The position numbers were made by a program, and so were the translations under genes. Below the pieces are notes generated by a model that saw only the letters and a program-made list of their open reading frames with translations, had not been told where the DNA came from and ran no database searches. A DNA stretch of 64,000 bases from Andrena cerasifolii (taxonomy: Eukaryota > Arthropoda > Insecta > Hymenoptera > Andrenidae). The DNA is taken from positions 23,837,001 to 23,901,000 of the forward strand of contig NC_135119.1 in NCBI RefSeq assembly GCF_050908995.1, given 5' to 3'. Shown piece by piece: positions 48,401 through 59,615 of the stretch (its first letter is position 1; each line of letters opens with the position of its first letter).

Positions 48401-51400
48401 TGCTGAATTGGAATCGCAGATAATATCCGAACAAACTGCGAGTCAAGGTGCAACGGAGAAGATCTGTGATCTGGAAAAACAAATCGAGGGTGTCATATTT
48501 GAGAAAAATGAATTCGGACGGCTGAGTGGAGAACTGAATCGGAAGATTACTGAATTGGAATCGCAGATCGTATCAGAACAAACTGCGAGTCGTAGCGCAA
48601 TGGAGAGTAATTCTGAATTATGCAAAGAAATTGAAAATCTTGTTTCAGAGAAGAAGGAACTTGAACGCGTCAATAGTCAACTGCGCGATGGGCTGGATAT
48701 AAAACCGCCGGTGTCAGAAGAGGGGAGCGATCGCGACTACATAAACGAAAACAATAATCTGAAAGTGTACATAAAGGATTTGCAGAATATGTTGAAAACC
48801 GTTCCGACGGAGAATCAAGATCGAAAAGATCAAATGGAAGATCAGTCACTGCTTCTATCCTGTTCCAGATTTAACGAAAGCAACGCGGATGTTTCAAGCC
48901 TAATGATGACCATGGAGGCCGAACGAAGCCAGCTCGAGGAAACGCTTCATCTGAAGAGCGCGGAGCTGGACGAAATAAAGGGCGACGTTCGGAGCTTGAA
49001 AATGGACATAGAAAATCTGCAAAAAGCTATTTATTTACTGACCACTGAAAACATGGACATGGCCACGAAATTGACCACCGAGCAAGAAACTGCGAAGCAG
49101 GCGGAGCTGAATCTTCAGAAGACGATCGACGAACTTTACGCTCGCATTTCTCACGTCACGAGTGAGAAAATCAATTTAGAAAGCGATCTGGCGTCTCTGG
49201 AGGACCAGCTGGTGTCCATGCGCTCCAGAGTACCAGAAACGCATAGCGAGGATCAGCTTTTTGCAACGTATCAGAGCAAAATCGATAAACTAACCGAGGA
49301 GAATATTGAATTATCTGCTTCCATCGCAGAGAAGAATAAGGAGCTGGAGAATGTCAAAGAAAGTAAATCTCTGTTGTACGATCACGACTGCATTTACAGG
49401 GAAAAGGTGGCTGTCCTCACTCAGGAGAAGAAATCTCTTCTGGTAGAGAACAGCGAGCTTTCTTCCGACTTGATAGATAAAATAGAAGACAATGATTCGC
49501 TGAAGGAACAGTGCGATATCTTAAAGAGCAAGGTGGAGCAATCATTGGCGATGAAGGACAACGCTGCTGGAAATGATTTGGAACATCTGGAGTCAGAAAA
49601 TAACGTTCTAAAGACAGAACTAGCAGAGTTGAAGAGAAAGGTGGCGATATTGTCCGATGAAAATGTAAAGTTCTCTAGTAACTTGTTGGAAACAATGGAA
49701 AGCCTCGACTCTTCACGCAACGAAGGGTCGGGCAGCAATACCTTGCATTTGTCGACGATAGTCAATAAGACTGGAGAGGAAGTCGTGCAGGAAGAAACTC
49801 GCGAGGCTTTGACGAAGCAAGTTACAACGTTGCAGGACAAGATCGATCACCTGACTCGATTGAACAAGAAGCTCAGTGACTTAAAGTTGACTTCCTGCAG
49901 CCAATGCGCACACCTGAAGAACTTGAACGACAGTCGGAGGGCTCTGAAGCTCGAGACGAAGGCTTTGAATCATAAATTAGAAGATCTGCAAAGGAAGTTC
50001 GAGCATAAATGTGCTGACACTGAGACGTTGAAGAAACAGCTGTATCAGGGACTGAACCTTAGCGCACAGTGTGTTTCTCCAAATGTCAGCTTTGGGGATG
50101 AGATGAATATTAGCTTCGTCGAAGAGAAGATTCAGAGTCTGAATGAGGAATTGCAAGCGATGAGAGTGGATCATGATAAATTGTCAGTTATGTACAAAGA
50201 CAAGTGCAGCGAGCATGAACAGCTCCAGACTGATTTGATTTCAGATGAGACAAGCCTCAGCGGGGACTCCACGAAGAGCGAGCGTAGAAATCGAATAGAA
50301 CAAATTCAGAAGCATATTGATTGTTTAAGGGGCGAAATGGATAAACTGAATGGGAATAGTGTAAACTTCGCTACAATGCTTGATCAATTTAAACAGGATA
50401 AAGCGAATCTGACGGAGCAGATAAAAGTATTGCGAGCTACTAACGAAGAACTGCGGCAGAAAGTGTCTGACGAGAGCACAGCGGCAGAGAAGGTGAGAAT
50501 TCTTGAGAATGAATTGACCACCATGAGCAACGAGATCGAACAGTTCTCTGCGCGAGAGAAGGAACTTGAAACTCAGCGATTGCTGTTGGAAGTGGAATTG
50601 GAGGATCTGAAGGACGAGAAGAAGACCAAGAGTAGCTTAATCGATCAATTAAATCAGCACATTTCCTCTTTGAAATATGAATTAGATTTGGCTACGAGTC
50701 AGAAGAATGAACTGGCTGCTTCAAACACTGGGAAGGACAAATATATCGAACAGTTAGAGTTTCTGAAGAAACACTGCGAGGAATTGGAAGTAGAGCAGGT
50801 GCGAAGCTTGGAGGTAGGGCAACACGCTGCGCTGAGAATCAAAGAATTGGAAGCGTACATAGAACGCCTTCAGCAGAGCATAACGCAACACGAAGGTCTG
50901 TGCAAGGATCTTCACGAGAGAGGTCTCCATCTTGAGAATCTCTTGCAGGAAAGCGAGCAGGAGAAGGCGCAAGCTGTTGAGAATGAGTTAACGGAGTTTA
51001 AAACTAACTTGGAAATCAGGTACAAACACGAATTCAATTCCATGTCCCTGGAGTACGAGCAACGTGTTAAAGAATCTGAGAATAATCTTCAGAAACTCAA
51101 CGATACGCTGAACAAGTATGTCGAAGAGAATCTGAACATGACGCAGGAAGTTACCAGGCTGCGGAACATCGAGGAGAAGTTCATTGCAATGAGAGATGAG
51201 AAGGAACGAGTATCCAGCACCGGGAAAACGTTAAGCAGTGACAATGAGAAGCTCAGCGAAGAATTGAACTATGTCAGAAAGTGCATGATGACGGAGTTAA
51301 GATCGCTGAGATGTGACATAACCGCTGCAGATCTTTCGAATAAGTCTGTAAATGAGATCTTTCTGATATTCTTGCAGACGCTGTTGTCGAAGGAGAAAGA

Positions 51401-54380
51401 GGTGATGAGAACGATGCGGGAAACTTTCGAGAAGGACAAGCAGAAGCTGGTGGATGAGAGGCAGCAAAGCGCGGACACAGAGAAACGTGCGACGATATGG
51501 GCCAAAGAGTTGGAAGCAGAGATTGAGAAGCTTCAGGCAGACCTGACGGAGCGAGAGCGTGCACAGAAGGAGTATCAGAATAAAATCTCACAGTTGGAGC
51601 AGCTTTTGACAGAGGGCAATCACGAGAAAGAGATTCTTAAAGAGAAGATGCAGGGGCTTGAAACGGACTTCCACAATTTGCAAACTGACTTCGACAAGCA
51701 GTGTAAAGTTGACACTCGACAGGAGGAAGCTATATTTGTTGCTCAGAAGAGGGAGAAAGAGGTGCAGGAGATATTCAAGCATAAAGAAACGCAGCTGCAA
51801 TCGACGCTGAGACTGGAGAAAGAAATGCACGCAAAGAAGATAAGCGATCTCGCTTACACTATTGAATCGTATAAGACGAAGATCTTGGAGTTGAATAGTA
51901 CCATCGAGGGGCTGGAAGTTAACGAAAAGCAGCTGAAGAACATCATCGAAGCGAATTCTGCTGAAATGAGGAAGAAGAATCATAACATAGAGAAGCTGAA
52001 CGCAAAGCTGGAGCAACTTACGGAAGCTTACAACGAGATGAGCCAGGAAATGGAGCAGAAGACATTGCACGTTAAACAAATCACAGTAATTTTGAAGAAT
52101 AAGTGCGACCTGCTGGCCGAATACAAGATAAAGCTCGAAGCTGTTACGCCGGAGCATGAGATGTTGAAGGAGCACGTCAGGGATCAGAAAACTGCCATAG
52201 AGCGTTACAAAGAGGAGATAGAGACGCTGAAGAAGGAAACGGAGGCACAGCTGGAAGTAATTAAAGACAAATTGAACACGAAGGAAATACAGAACGCTGG
52301 ATTGACTAAGCAATTGAACGAACTGAGCAACAGAAACGTCGCTTTGATCGAAGAGCTGAACGAGCTAAAAGGGAAGTACGAGGAATTGCAGCAAACTAAT
52401 GCTAAGCTGGAGAGGAAGATCAGAAACAGCACCAGCAAGATTAAAGCAGAAGCGGAGATAGAAGAGCTGAAGGAGTTGAATAAGAGGCTGCAGACCAACT
52501 TGGAAGGTGCAAGCAATCGTGTCACAGAGGTCCAGGAGATTAAGAATAAGACACTGAAGGAGCTAGTCGACTTGCAGGGTAAGCATGAGCTTCTCTCGCA
52601 GGAGAACAATGAGACGAAGAAGGCCTTGGCATCGTACAAGTCTAAATACAACGCTTCGAGTTTGTTGCTGAGTGAAGGCAAGTACGATGCACTTCTGCTG
52701 GAGAAAAATAGAGTCGCCTTGGAATTGGAAGACAAGAAACTGCTGCTGAGCCAGAAGGATAAGGAACTTGAAGAGCGCGCGAGTAAAATACAGCAGCTAA
52801 CAGAGAAGAATAAAGAATTTGATAACGAGCTGGACGAATATGCTGCGATAATTCAAGAGCGGGACGTTGAAATCTCGAAACTGGAGGACAAGTTATACTC
52901 TCGCCTGACTGAAAATACGCACATTAATGAATTGGAGGAGAAACTAAAAGGTTTCAGGGAAGAAAATGAAAAGCTCAGGGATCGTGCTGAAACGCTCGAG
53001 ATCAGACTGCATCACGATATGGAACAAACGCGAGAGGACAAAGCGCGGACTGAGATGGCCATTCATACATTAAAGAAGGAAAAACTGGAATTGCAAGCGA
53101 AACTGAACGAGTGCAAGAAACAGCTTGAACTGGGGCTTAAAGAAACAAGCATGGGCCAGTCGAGTAATTCGAAGAAGAAGGTGCAAAGTAGCATGGAAGG
53201 TGAATGCAATCGGGTCACAGAACTCCAGGATCAACAGAATAAAATGGTGAATGAATTCGTTAACTTGAAACGACAATACGATCTGTTGTTAAAAGAGAAT
53301 ATTGAGTTGAAGGGGACACTGGCGGTCTACGAATCCAAGCGAAGCGGTTCGAAATTGTCGAAGGACGCAGGCAAGCTTGATAGCGTCTTAAAAGAGAAGA
53401 ATAACCTTGAGCAAGAATTGGAAGCGCACAAATTACTGTTGAACCAGAAAGACAGGGAATTGAAAGAGTATGTAAACAGAACACGAGACTTAATAGGTGA
53501 AAATAAAGAGCACGGCACTGGGCGTGATGTTGGAAGCTCAAAATTAGAGAGCGGTTCAGTCATCGACTTAAAAGAAAAGCTAAGGACTTTCAGGGAGGAG
53601 AATAGGATGCTGAAAAATGTTACCAAAGAGCTTCAACTGAAACTCAACGCATGTAGCGAAAGAGTTCCATTAAACGAAGAAAGTACAGGGAAGAAGGTAG
53701 GAGCCAGTGTTCCCAACAAAGAGCTCGGCGAATACAAGGAAAAATGTAAGCAGCTGAAGAGGCAGATGCACGAGTTAGAGTTGCAGCTGGTATCGAAGAA
53801 TGGGAAGATTGCGACATTAGAAATCCAGATTCAAAGTGAGAACTTCCCGTATCAGAGGAAGTGCAAAGAACTGGAGGAACACCTGCTCGCCTTTCGTAGT
53901 AAGGTACGTACGATTGCAATAAAACAGAGCATTAATACTAATATAAATTATAAACGCTGACAATTTGGTGCGCAGAATGCAGAGCTGAACTCCGAAGTGA
54001 GGAAGCTTCAAAAGGTTGTAAACGATGTTAACGCGTGGGAGTGTGACATCTGCAGACGATGGCGTGTGAACAGAAAAGATCAAGTCTGCCAAACAATACC
54101 CAACGATGCATTACGATTCTGTAGCACTAACAGCGGAATTGTTGGGGTAAAACACCAATTCTTACTTTTATTCACAGTTACGCGCATGCCTTTAATCTTT
54201 ATGTTTGCACAGGATCACTTGAAAATACAGAAATTGGAAAAGGAGAAAGCGTTAATGAAAGAACTGTGCCGGTCTCGGTCTCGACGAGTAAAAGAGCTGG
54301 AGAGCATGGTAAAAGAATTAGAAGAAGCTCAAAGTTCTGCCGTCTCGAGGCAGCATTTATTAACAGACAATTCAACTTGA
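42449..54380 (+). CDS. Kinesin-7 / CENP-E-type mitotic kinesin, 11 exons, 3387 aa
   Basis: Exons: 42449-42602, 42689-42923, 44074-44308, 44366-44697, 44762-44879, 44959-45271, 45331-45568, 45638-45776, 45843-53903, 53976-54146, 54213-54380; all junctions are in phase. The N-terminal motor (about residues 1-335) has the P-loop GQTSSGKT at 88-95, switch I NERSSRSH at 196-203 and switch II DLAGSE at 232-237. The order and wording (VSYLEIYNE, INLSLSTLG, LQNSLGGNA) fit kinesin-7/CENP-E, known in flies as cmet and cana. A coiled-coil rod of over 2600 residues follows, mostly in one 8061-bp exon, with about 16 tandem repeat units of mostly 49 residues between about 790 and 1525. The tail has a Cys-containing WECDICRRW segment and a basic, coiled C-terminus. 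CENP-E carries chromosomes to microtubule plus ends at kinetochores. At 3387 aa it is longer than human CENP-E (about 2700). The ATG has A at -3. Confidence 0.92.
42960..44029. mobile_element. Older hAT-like element filling the CENP-E motor-domain intron
   Basis: The left end CAGGGCCGTCTTAGC and the right end, reverse complemented, CAGGGCCTCCTTATC look like matching hAT termini. Neighbouring 8-mers (ACTGAAGC and GTCAAAGT) agree poorly, which would mean an old, decayed duplication. It carries the younger insertion at 43351-43941. Confidence 0.45.
43351..43941. mobile_element. Younger hAT-like element nested in the CENP-E intron
   Basis: The ends TAGTGATGGGATCAA and, reverse complemented, TAGGGATGGGATCAA are inverted repeats. 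The 8-bp flank ATTTCGAC is perfectly duplicated at 43343-43350 and 43942-43949. The interior has GTTCGAA-type blocks but no transposase. Confidence 0.85.
46440..48650 (+). repeat. Coding tandem repeats in CENP-E, unit mostly 147 bp (49 aa)
   Basis: About 16 units can be counted by the recurring S-E-K-N-E-F-E-R-L block. Most are 49 residues, exactly seven heptads; one is 42 (six heptads) and one about 45. The units beginning at about 47520 and 47667 are identical or nearly so, and other pairs (47814 and 47961; 48108 and 48402) are almost identical. Units before 47300 are more diverged. This indicates recent expansion from an older repeat base. Confidence 0.9.
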
Positions 54381-54435
54381 AGGGAATTTAAAATCCCATC
54401 GTATCTTTGGAATTAATTCGCGCAGTTTGGAACTA

Positions 54436-54615
54436 TAGTCTGATTTTCGAGAGTTGAGACCTGAGGCGGGTCCCTCGGACGGAGCGTGGTTTAAGGAGGA
54501 ACCAATGGTACGCTACGGATTGCGTGTGGCGTTGCCACCATTGGTTGGTTCCTCCTTAAACCACGCTCCGTCCGAGGGACCCGCCTCAGGTCTCAACTCT
54601 CGAAAAATCAGACTA
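54436..54615. mobile_element. Near-perfect 180-bp foldback in the CENP-E 3' UTR
   Basis: Two arms of about 75-80 bp are inverse complements with only a few length differences, separated by a loop of about 25 bp. The ends read TAGTCTGATTTT...AATCAGACTA and are flanked by TA. It begins 56 bp after the CENP-E stop and precedes the AATAAA, so it would be transcribed in the mRNA as a long hairpin. Confidence 0.8.
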
Positions 54616-54774
54616 TAATCTATTTCATGCTGCACATCTCCGACAATAAGCGATGCACTCGCGCGTTGAAGAGCAACAATGTTACATGTTACTTCGCGAC
54701 TCTTGTATCATATGTTTATATATTTATTTTAAGGAATGTAAATAGTAGGGACCAAGTAACTTACGTATTATGAC

Positions 54775-54780
54775 AATAAA
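54775..54780 (+). terminator. Polyadenylation signal of CENP-E
   Basis: This AATAAA lies 395 bases after the stop. The end of the opposing peter pan gene lies about 200 bp further on, so the two genes end tail to tail and their 3' UTRs may overlap: on the minus strand an AATAAA occurs at 54728-54723. Confidence 0.55.
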
Positions 54781-54977
54781 ACTGTGATTCAAAATGATGA
54801 ATTCGATTAATGAATTATAGAATAGTGCGATTAATAATGATGAAACGTACCTTTATAATTGCAATGCAATAATGTATAAAATTATTTTTAGTAAAAAATA
54901 TTTTACTCAACAGAGTTTATAAGTATTGTACATAATCATTTTATACATGTCATCTTGTGTATTTAGGACTTGTTACC

Positions 54978-57756
54978 TCAATGTCCAATGTCTCCGGATT
55001 CGCTGAGTTTCTGTTTCTTCGTCTTGTATTTGGGCGTGAACGTTTTGGGCCTCTTTTCACCAACTGTTCTCTCGAAAAGATCTGCGGGCAAGAAAATTTG
55101 TTGGGCATACTTCTTACGTCAGTGAACAAATTTCACTATTATAAAAAGTGACCCAAAAAATCGCCCCGAAATTCTTCCTAGGTGTTTTGTTGACTGCTTA
55201 CAATGAATTTGAACTTAGATTTTCAAAATTCACAACTTCTATTGCGAGAATGTCGCTAATACAGGGTCATTTATATTCTATAAATCAGTGTACACAGCTT
55301 CCAGAAAATTGAAAATAATTATTATTAAAAGGATTAATATCACTTTAGTTTCGAAAATTAGAATATTTTTTGACCTACCGTCCGCTGTTATTGATTTGGT
55401 CATTGTGAATTTTGAAAATCTAAGTTCAAACTCGTTGTTAACAGTCAGCGAAATCACTGGAAACAATTCTTTAAATTATCGGGCATCGAAGCGTATAGGC
55501 GGAAGCATCAATAAATTTTCACTTTCACCACCCATATCTCAGAAATTATAGGCTGTCGCACATTTTGGCAAAGCGCGAGCGAAAGCAAGTCGAAGAAATT
55601 AATAATAATTAATTGTAGCTGCGCTTCAGTCTAGTGTGCGTCGCTTCAGAAGAGTGAATTGTTTATAAACTTGTCTTCGTATCGCCGCGCTTCGCCAAAA
55701 TGCGCGGCGGCCTTAATTTGTTGCGATCGATCTCTCATCGTAAGATGTCTCACAAAATTCAGTTCCAAAAACGGGAGAAAAAGCCCCTGATTTTTGGGTC
55801 AATCTTTGTTAGGCTGCATTTACCTTTATCAGGCTCCTCTCCCACTTCCTCGCGATAATATTGCGCGTCGTCGTCCTCTTGCACTTGATTCTCTTGAACC
55901 GATTCCTTCGCGATCTTTCGCAATAACACATCGCTCTCCTTCTTCTTCATTCCCTTCAGTGACTTCTCTTTGTGCTCCTGCTTCTGTAATTCCTTTTTCC
56001 TCTTGTTCTCCGTTTGTATCTTCTTCCTCTTCTCCTTCAATTTCTTCTTCTCGTCTCGTCTCTTCTGTATCAGCAACTTCTCCTCCTCCGACTTATGAAC
56101 GTACTCGTGGAAGAGTACTTCGCCATCCAGAAGCCCGTCCTCAACTTTAATCAGCTGAAAAGATTTTACAGACGAATGTTAATTATCTGATAATTCTATC
56201 TGGTTTTTGAAGAAAGTAATTGCTCACCTCCAGCGTTAACCTGGGTCCCAACTCGAACAGTCTAATAGCACTTTTACTGCTCGCATGATTGCCGCGCGAA
56301 GACAATTTCTGTGGTAACGTGATGTGACTCGCAGGGTCATCTTCACCTTCGCTTTCGGAAACCGTCCCCTTCGTCAAGAAATCAGAGAAATCCTCGCACT
56401 TGGATAGATTTGGTATCTTGGCTTGAACTATTTTCTTAACGCCTTTCGATAAACCAACAGGCACAACCTTGATGGCGTAATGCCTGAGATCGATTGTCTT
56501 CGATGTTGGATTATAATTCAAGCACAGGCAGCGGCGAATTGTACTCAGATCTACCTGCAAGCATACGCAAAAATGTTCCTCTGTAATAAGAGATTAGAAC
56601 GTAGGAACTAGAGTCGTCTCTGAATTTACCGCAGTTAAGTTGATCGTAGGAAACATATTCTGGAACATCGACGCAATAAGCTTCAGCTGCATGCCTTCTC
56701 CGCTGAAGTTATTTAGTATTACCAACGGAGAATTCTTGAACAGTTCCTCGTACACCATTTGCTTCTTCAACACGGAAACTACGTCCCGTGCTAGGGAGAA
56801 GCTGTGTATTTTAAAGGACAGCGTCGGTCCTCTTGGTAACCTAGGAAACATTTGTTGCTCAACCATTCAACAATACCAATACTAATACACAAAATGTAAA
56901 TAGCGTAATCAAGCTCGATACCTGCAGAGTTTAAAATACATTCCTTGATCCGCCCTCGTAAATATACACATGTGGCTAACGTGAAGCACGCTGGCGATAG
57001 ATACGAAATCTTTAATCGTATTCTTCTTCCTCTCCTTCAAAGACATCGCCGTGAACGGTTCCATGATTCTGCGGAAGTCTTTTGTGAGCTCGCGGATGTG
57101 TTCTCCAGGTAATCCGCGATGGATGACGAAGGAGTGAGGCGCTTGTACTACATCGGGATTCTCTTCTATATCGAGCTGTTTGTTCTTCTTTACACAACGA
57201 CCCTGTATAATTTTCGTGCACACATTTTACATACAATCACTTCGTTTAACGTAGTAAGTATTATTCAGTATTTTTCAGGGGCAAGTTTGAGTATAGGCTA
57301 AGGTGGAATATTGGGGAGCGGCAAATTTTGAGCGCTAAATTTTTTCGGGGACAGCAAATTTGGAGGAACGACAAATTTTGAGCGAAAGAAATTGAAAAAT
57401 GTTTAAACACAAAGGCTTGAGACAGCTTTAAAAACAATTCACTTTTTTTCATGTAGCAAATTAGCAATGACTCATATATGAGTTGCCATGTTAAATTAAT
57501 TTTGAAATTGTCTCGATTCTTTTAAATTAAAATATTTGATGATATTTCGCGGAATAGGGTGGCACACGTTTATTAGCTTAGGGGCGCCAAATCTTCAAAC
57601 CGGCCCTGGTGTTCTTGCTAAAAGACACATCACTCACAGAAAAGAAACTTTAAGAATTGTGGGTGTAATAACAGTTCGTCAATTGACAGATATACATAAA
57701 AGAAACTGATGTCCCTTAAAAACATGGTAAATAATTACCTTCTTTCGGCGTCCCAT
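54978..57756 (-). CDS. ppan: Peter Pan / SSF1 ribosome biogenesis factor (Brix domain), 6 exons, 423 aa
   Basis: Exons in transcript order: 57739-57756, 56922-57202, 56630-56840, 56228-56554, 55824-56154, 54978-55081; all joins are in frame. Exon 1 codes only MGRRKK. The Brix domain (about residues 25-290) contains APHSFVIHRG, DFRRIMEPFTA, LPRGPTLSFKI, NNFSGEG and a terminal GPRLTLELIKVEDG block. A Lys/Glu-rich coiled tail follows, with an acidic DDAQYYREEVGEEPDK segment. The last exon adds DLFERTVGEKRPK and a basic C-terminus, restoring the family's usual GEEPD-x-LF continuity. Reading through exon 5 instead would end at 55759 with an unrelated tail. Peter Pan acts in the nucleolus in 27S pre-rRNA processing and large-subunit assembly. 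A hAT-like element sits in intron 1 and a foldback in intron 5. Confidence 0.93.
55190..55460. repeat. Foldback in the last intron of peter pan
   Basis: The block TTGAACTTAGATTTTCAAAA near 55209 and its reverse complement near 55409-55430 form arms of about 50 bp, continuing to GTTGACTGC and GCAGTCA-like ends. This is probably a MITE remnant; exact ends are unclear. Confidence 0.5.
57276..57608. mobile_element. hAT-like element with GGAGCGGCAAATTT units, copy 3, in peter pan intron 1
   Basis: It starts CAGGGGCAAGTTTGAG and ends CAAACCGGCCCTG. The flanks GTATTTTT (57268-57275) and GTGTTCTT (57609-57616) agree at 6 of 8 positions. The right half aligns with copy 1 (28680-28844) over its length. 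Confidence 0.7.
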
Positions 57757-57790
57757 ATTTGCTGCTCTAATTTGAGGTTGGACTCCCTAT

Positions 57791-57796
57791 CACGTG
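57791..57796 (-). promoter_or_regulatory. CACGTG E-box just upstream of peter pan
   Basis: A perfect CACGTG lies 34 bp upstream of the peter pan ATG. In Drosophila, ribosome biogenesis genes are established Myc targets, typically with a CACGTG close to the transcription start, so this is a likely Myc/Max site. The hAT-like element boundary lies only 16 bp further upstream. Confidence 0.55.
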
Positions 57797-59291
57797 TATG
57801 TACACAATAAACTAGTGAGGGGTGTCGATTCCGATTCGATTCTTCAGATAATCGATTCTTTTGGTTAAAAGATCGATCTTGTGAATCGATTATTTGGTAT
57901 CCGATTTTCCCCAGAATCGATTCTTTGATTCACTAGTCAGAGGACCAATCAAATTACTTGGCAGTTGCAAATCATTTGGCTTGGTTCGCGTGGCGTCGGT
58001 TGGTTCGACGTGTTCCCTCTCAGCTACGAATAGTTTGCTGGAATTTCCTGCCAGGAATAGCAGCGTGAACGCCAGTCAAGCGCGCGATGGCGTCGCGACG
58101 TTGAACCAATCAACGCCAAGTCAAGTGAGGCCGCGGCTAACCAGCGTCGCCGGAGAAGTTGTCGACGCTTGCGACGCTGGTTGATTACTCGACTTGGTAG
58201 TTGAGTTAGCTTGGCGCTGGCGTCGTTGGCTGCATAGCTGCCCGCCGAGCCGTGGCCGGGTCACTTTGGCCTATTCCCCGGTAACGCTGATTCGCTGCAG
58301 TTCTAGAAGGATCGATACAAAGAGTGAGAGAAATAATTAGTTCTTGCGGTCTGTCTTACAAGAAGATGGACACATATATTTTACTTTGAACTGCTGTTGA
58401 GTTCAAACTACTTTTAACAAGTAGTTCCAAAGATAAACTTCCAAAGATAAACCAACGAAAACTTCTAATAGTCCGCCATAATCCACTTCATTTTGCTGCT
58501 CTAAATGGCGACATAGAAATTGTTCGAATGCTTCCGGATAAAGGAGCATATTAATGCTGAAATTTTTTATTGTCCAAACTGCACTTCACAATGCAATTAA
58601 AAGGATGAAAACGGAAATTATTGACTCTGCTGACGGAAACAATGTAACTCATCTGTACCTTGCTACTAAAAGCAATAGCAAAAAAATTACGAACAATCTT
58701 TTAAGTAGAGGGGCTAGTGTAGATGATAATGGAAACCTTGCAGTTGGTAAAGGAAATGCAGAAATTACCGAATTACTTTTACGTAAACGTGCTAATGTAA
58801 ATGTTAACGGAAGGCATGGTGTAACTTTTCTTCCCATCAGAACAGAGAGAGGGTATTTACAAATTGTTAAGCATCTTTTAAAACATAGAGCAGACGTTAA
58901 TTCTGCGCATACCACTACAACTCAGCAGAATCATATAACACTGCACCTTGCTGTTGAAAAACAGCACGAACAAATTAGCAAATTGCTTTTAAGTAACGGT
59001 GCTAATGTAAATGCTAAAAGAAGACATAATACAACTTCTTTTCTCCTTGCAACGCAGTGGGAGTATTCGAGAATAGTTGAGCAGCTTTTAAAATATGGAA
59101 CTAATGTCGATGCTTCATCTCTGCGAGTTCATATATCAGTGTACCTCGCTGTTCAATACGAACATGAAAAATTTGTTAAGCTATTTTTAGAATGCAGTGC
59201 TAGCATTAATTCTAAAGATATGAACGATAAAACTATACTACACCTTGCCGTTACAAAAGTAAGTTCAATAATTGTCTAGCATATTTTAAAG

Positions 59292-59615
59292 CAGGCTTGA
59301 GAATTAATTAAACGCGGCGGCTGATTGTCGGAGACAACGCCTTCTTTCTCCCGCCTCGCGTCTTGGCCCCGGGGCAGCCTAGGTGCTTGGAGCGCCACAG
59401 GCCCGCACTACGCAAACCGCGCGTGGCCGCGCTCTGGGACGATGTGGAAACCTATTGATACAATGTCGCCCCAATGCGTCACGCGCGGTTCATATGGTAC
59501 GGGCCGGAGGCGCCCCATGCACTTTGGCCGCCGCGGGGGCCAAGACGCGCGGCGGGTGAAAGGAGGGCGTTGCCTCTGAAAATCGGCCGCCGCGTTCACT
59601 TAATTTCCAAGCCTG
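59292..59615. mobile_element. GC-rich hAT-like MITE inserted in the ankyrin pseudogene
   Basis: Ends CAGGCTTGAGAATTAA and, reverse complemented, CAGGCTTGGAAATTAA begin inverted arms of about 75 bp. The 8-bp flank TTTTAAAG is perfectly duplicated at 59284-59291 and 59616-59623. Its strongly GC-rich interior contrasts with the AT-rich host. Confidence 0.88.

Noticed and set aside
55759..55823. Read-through C-terminus of peter pan
   Set aside because: A good donor at 55823 and a matching final exon at 54978-55081 restore the family C-terminus; the read-through tail resembles nothing in the family.
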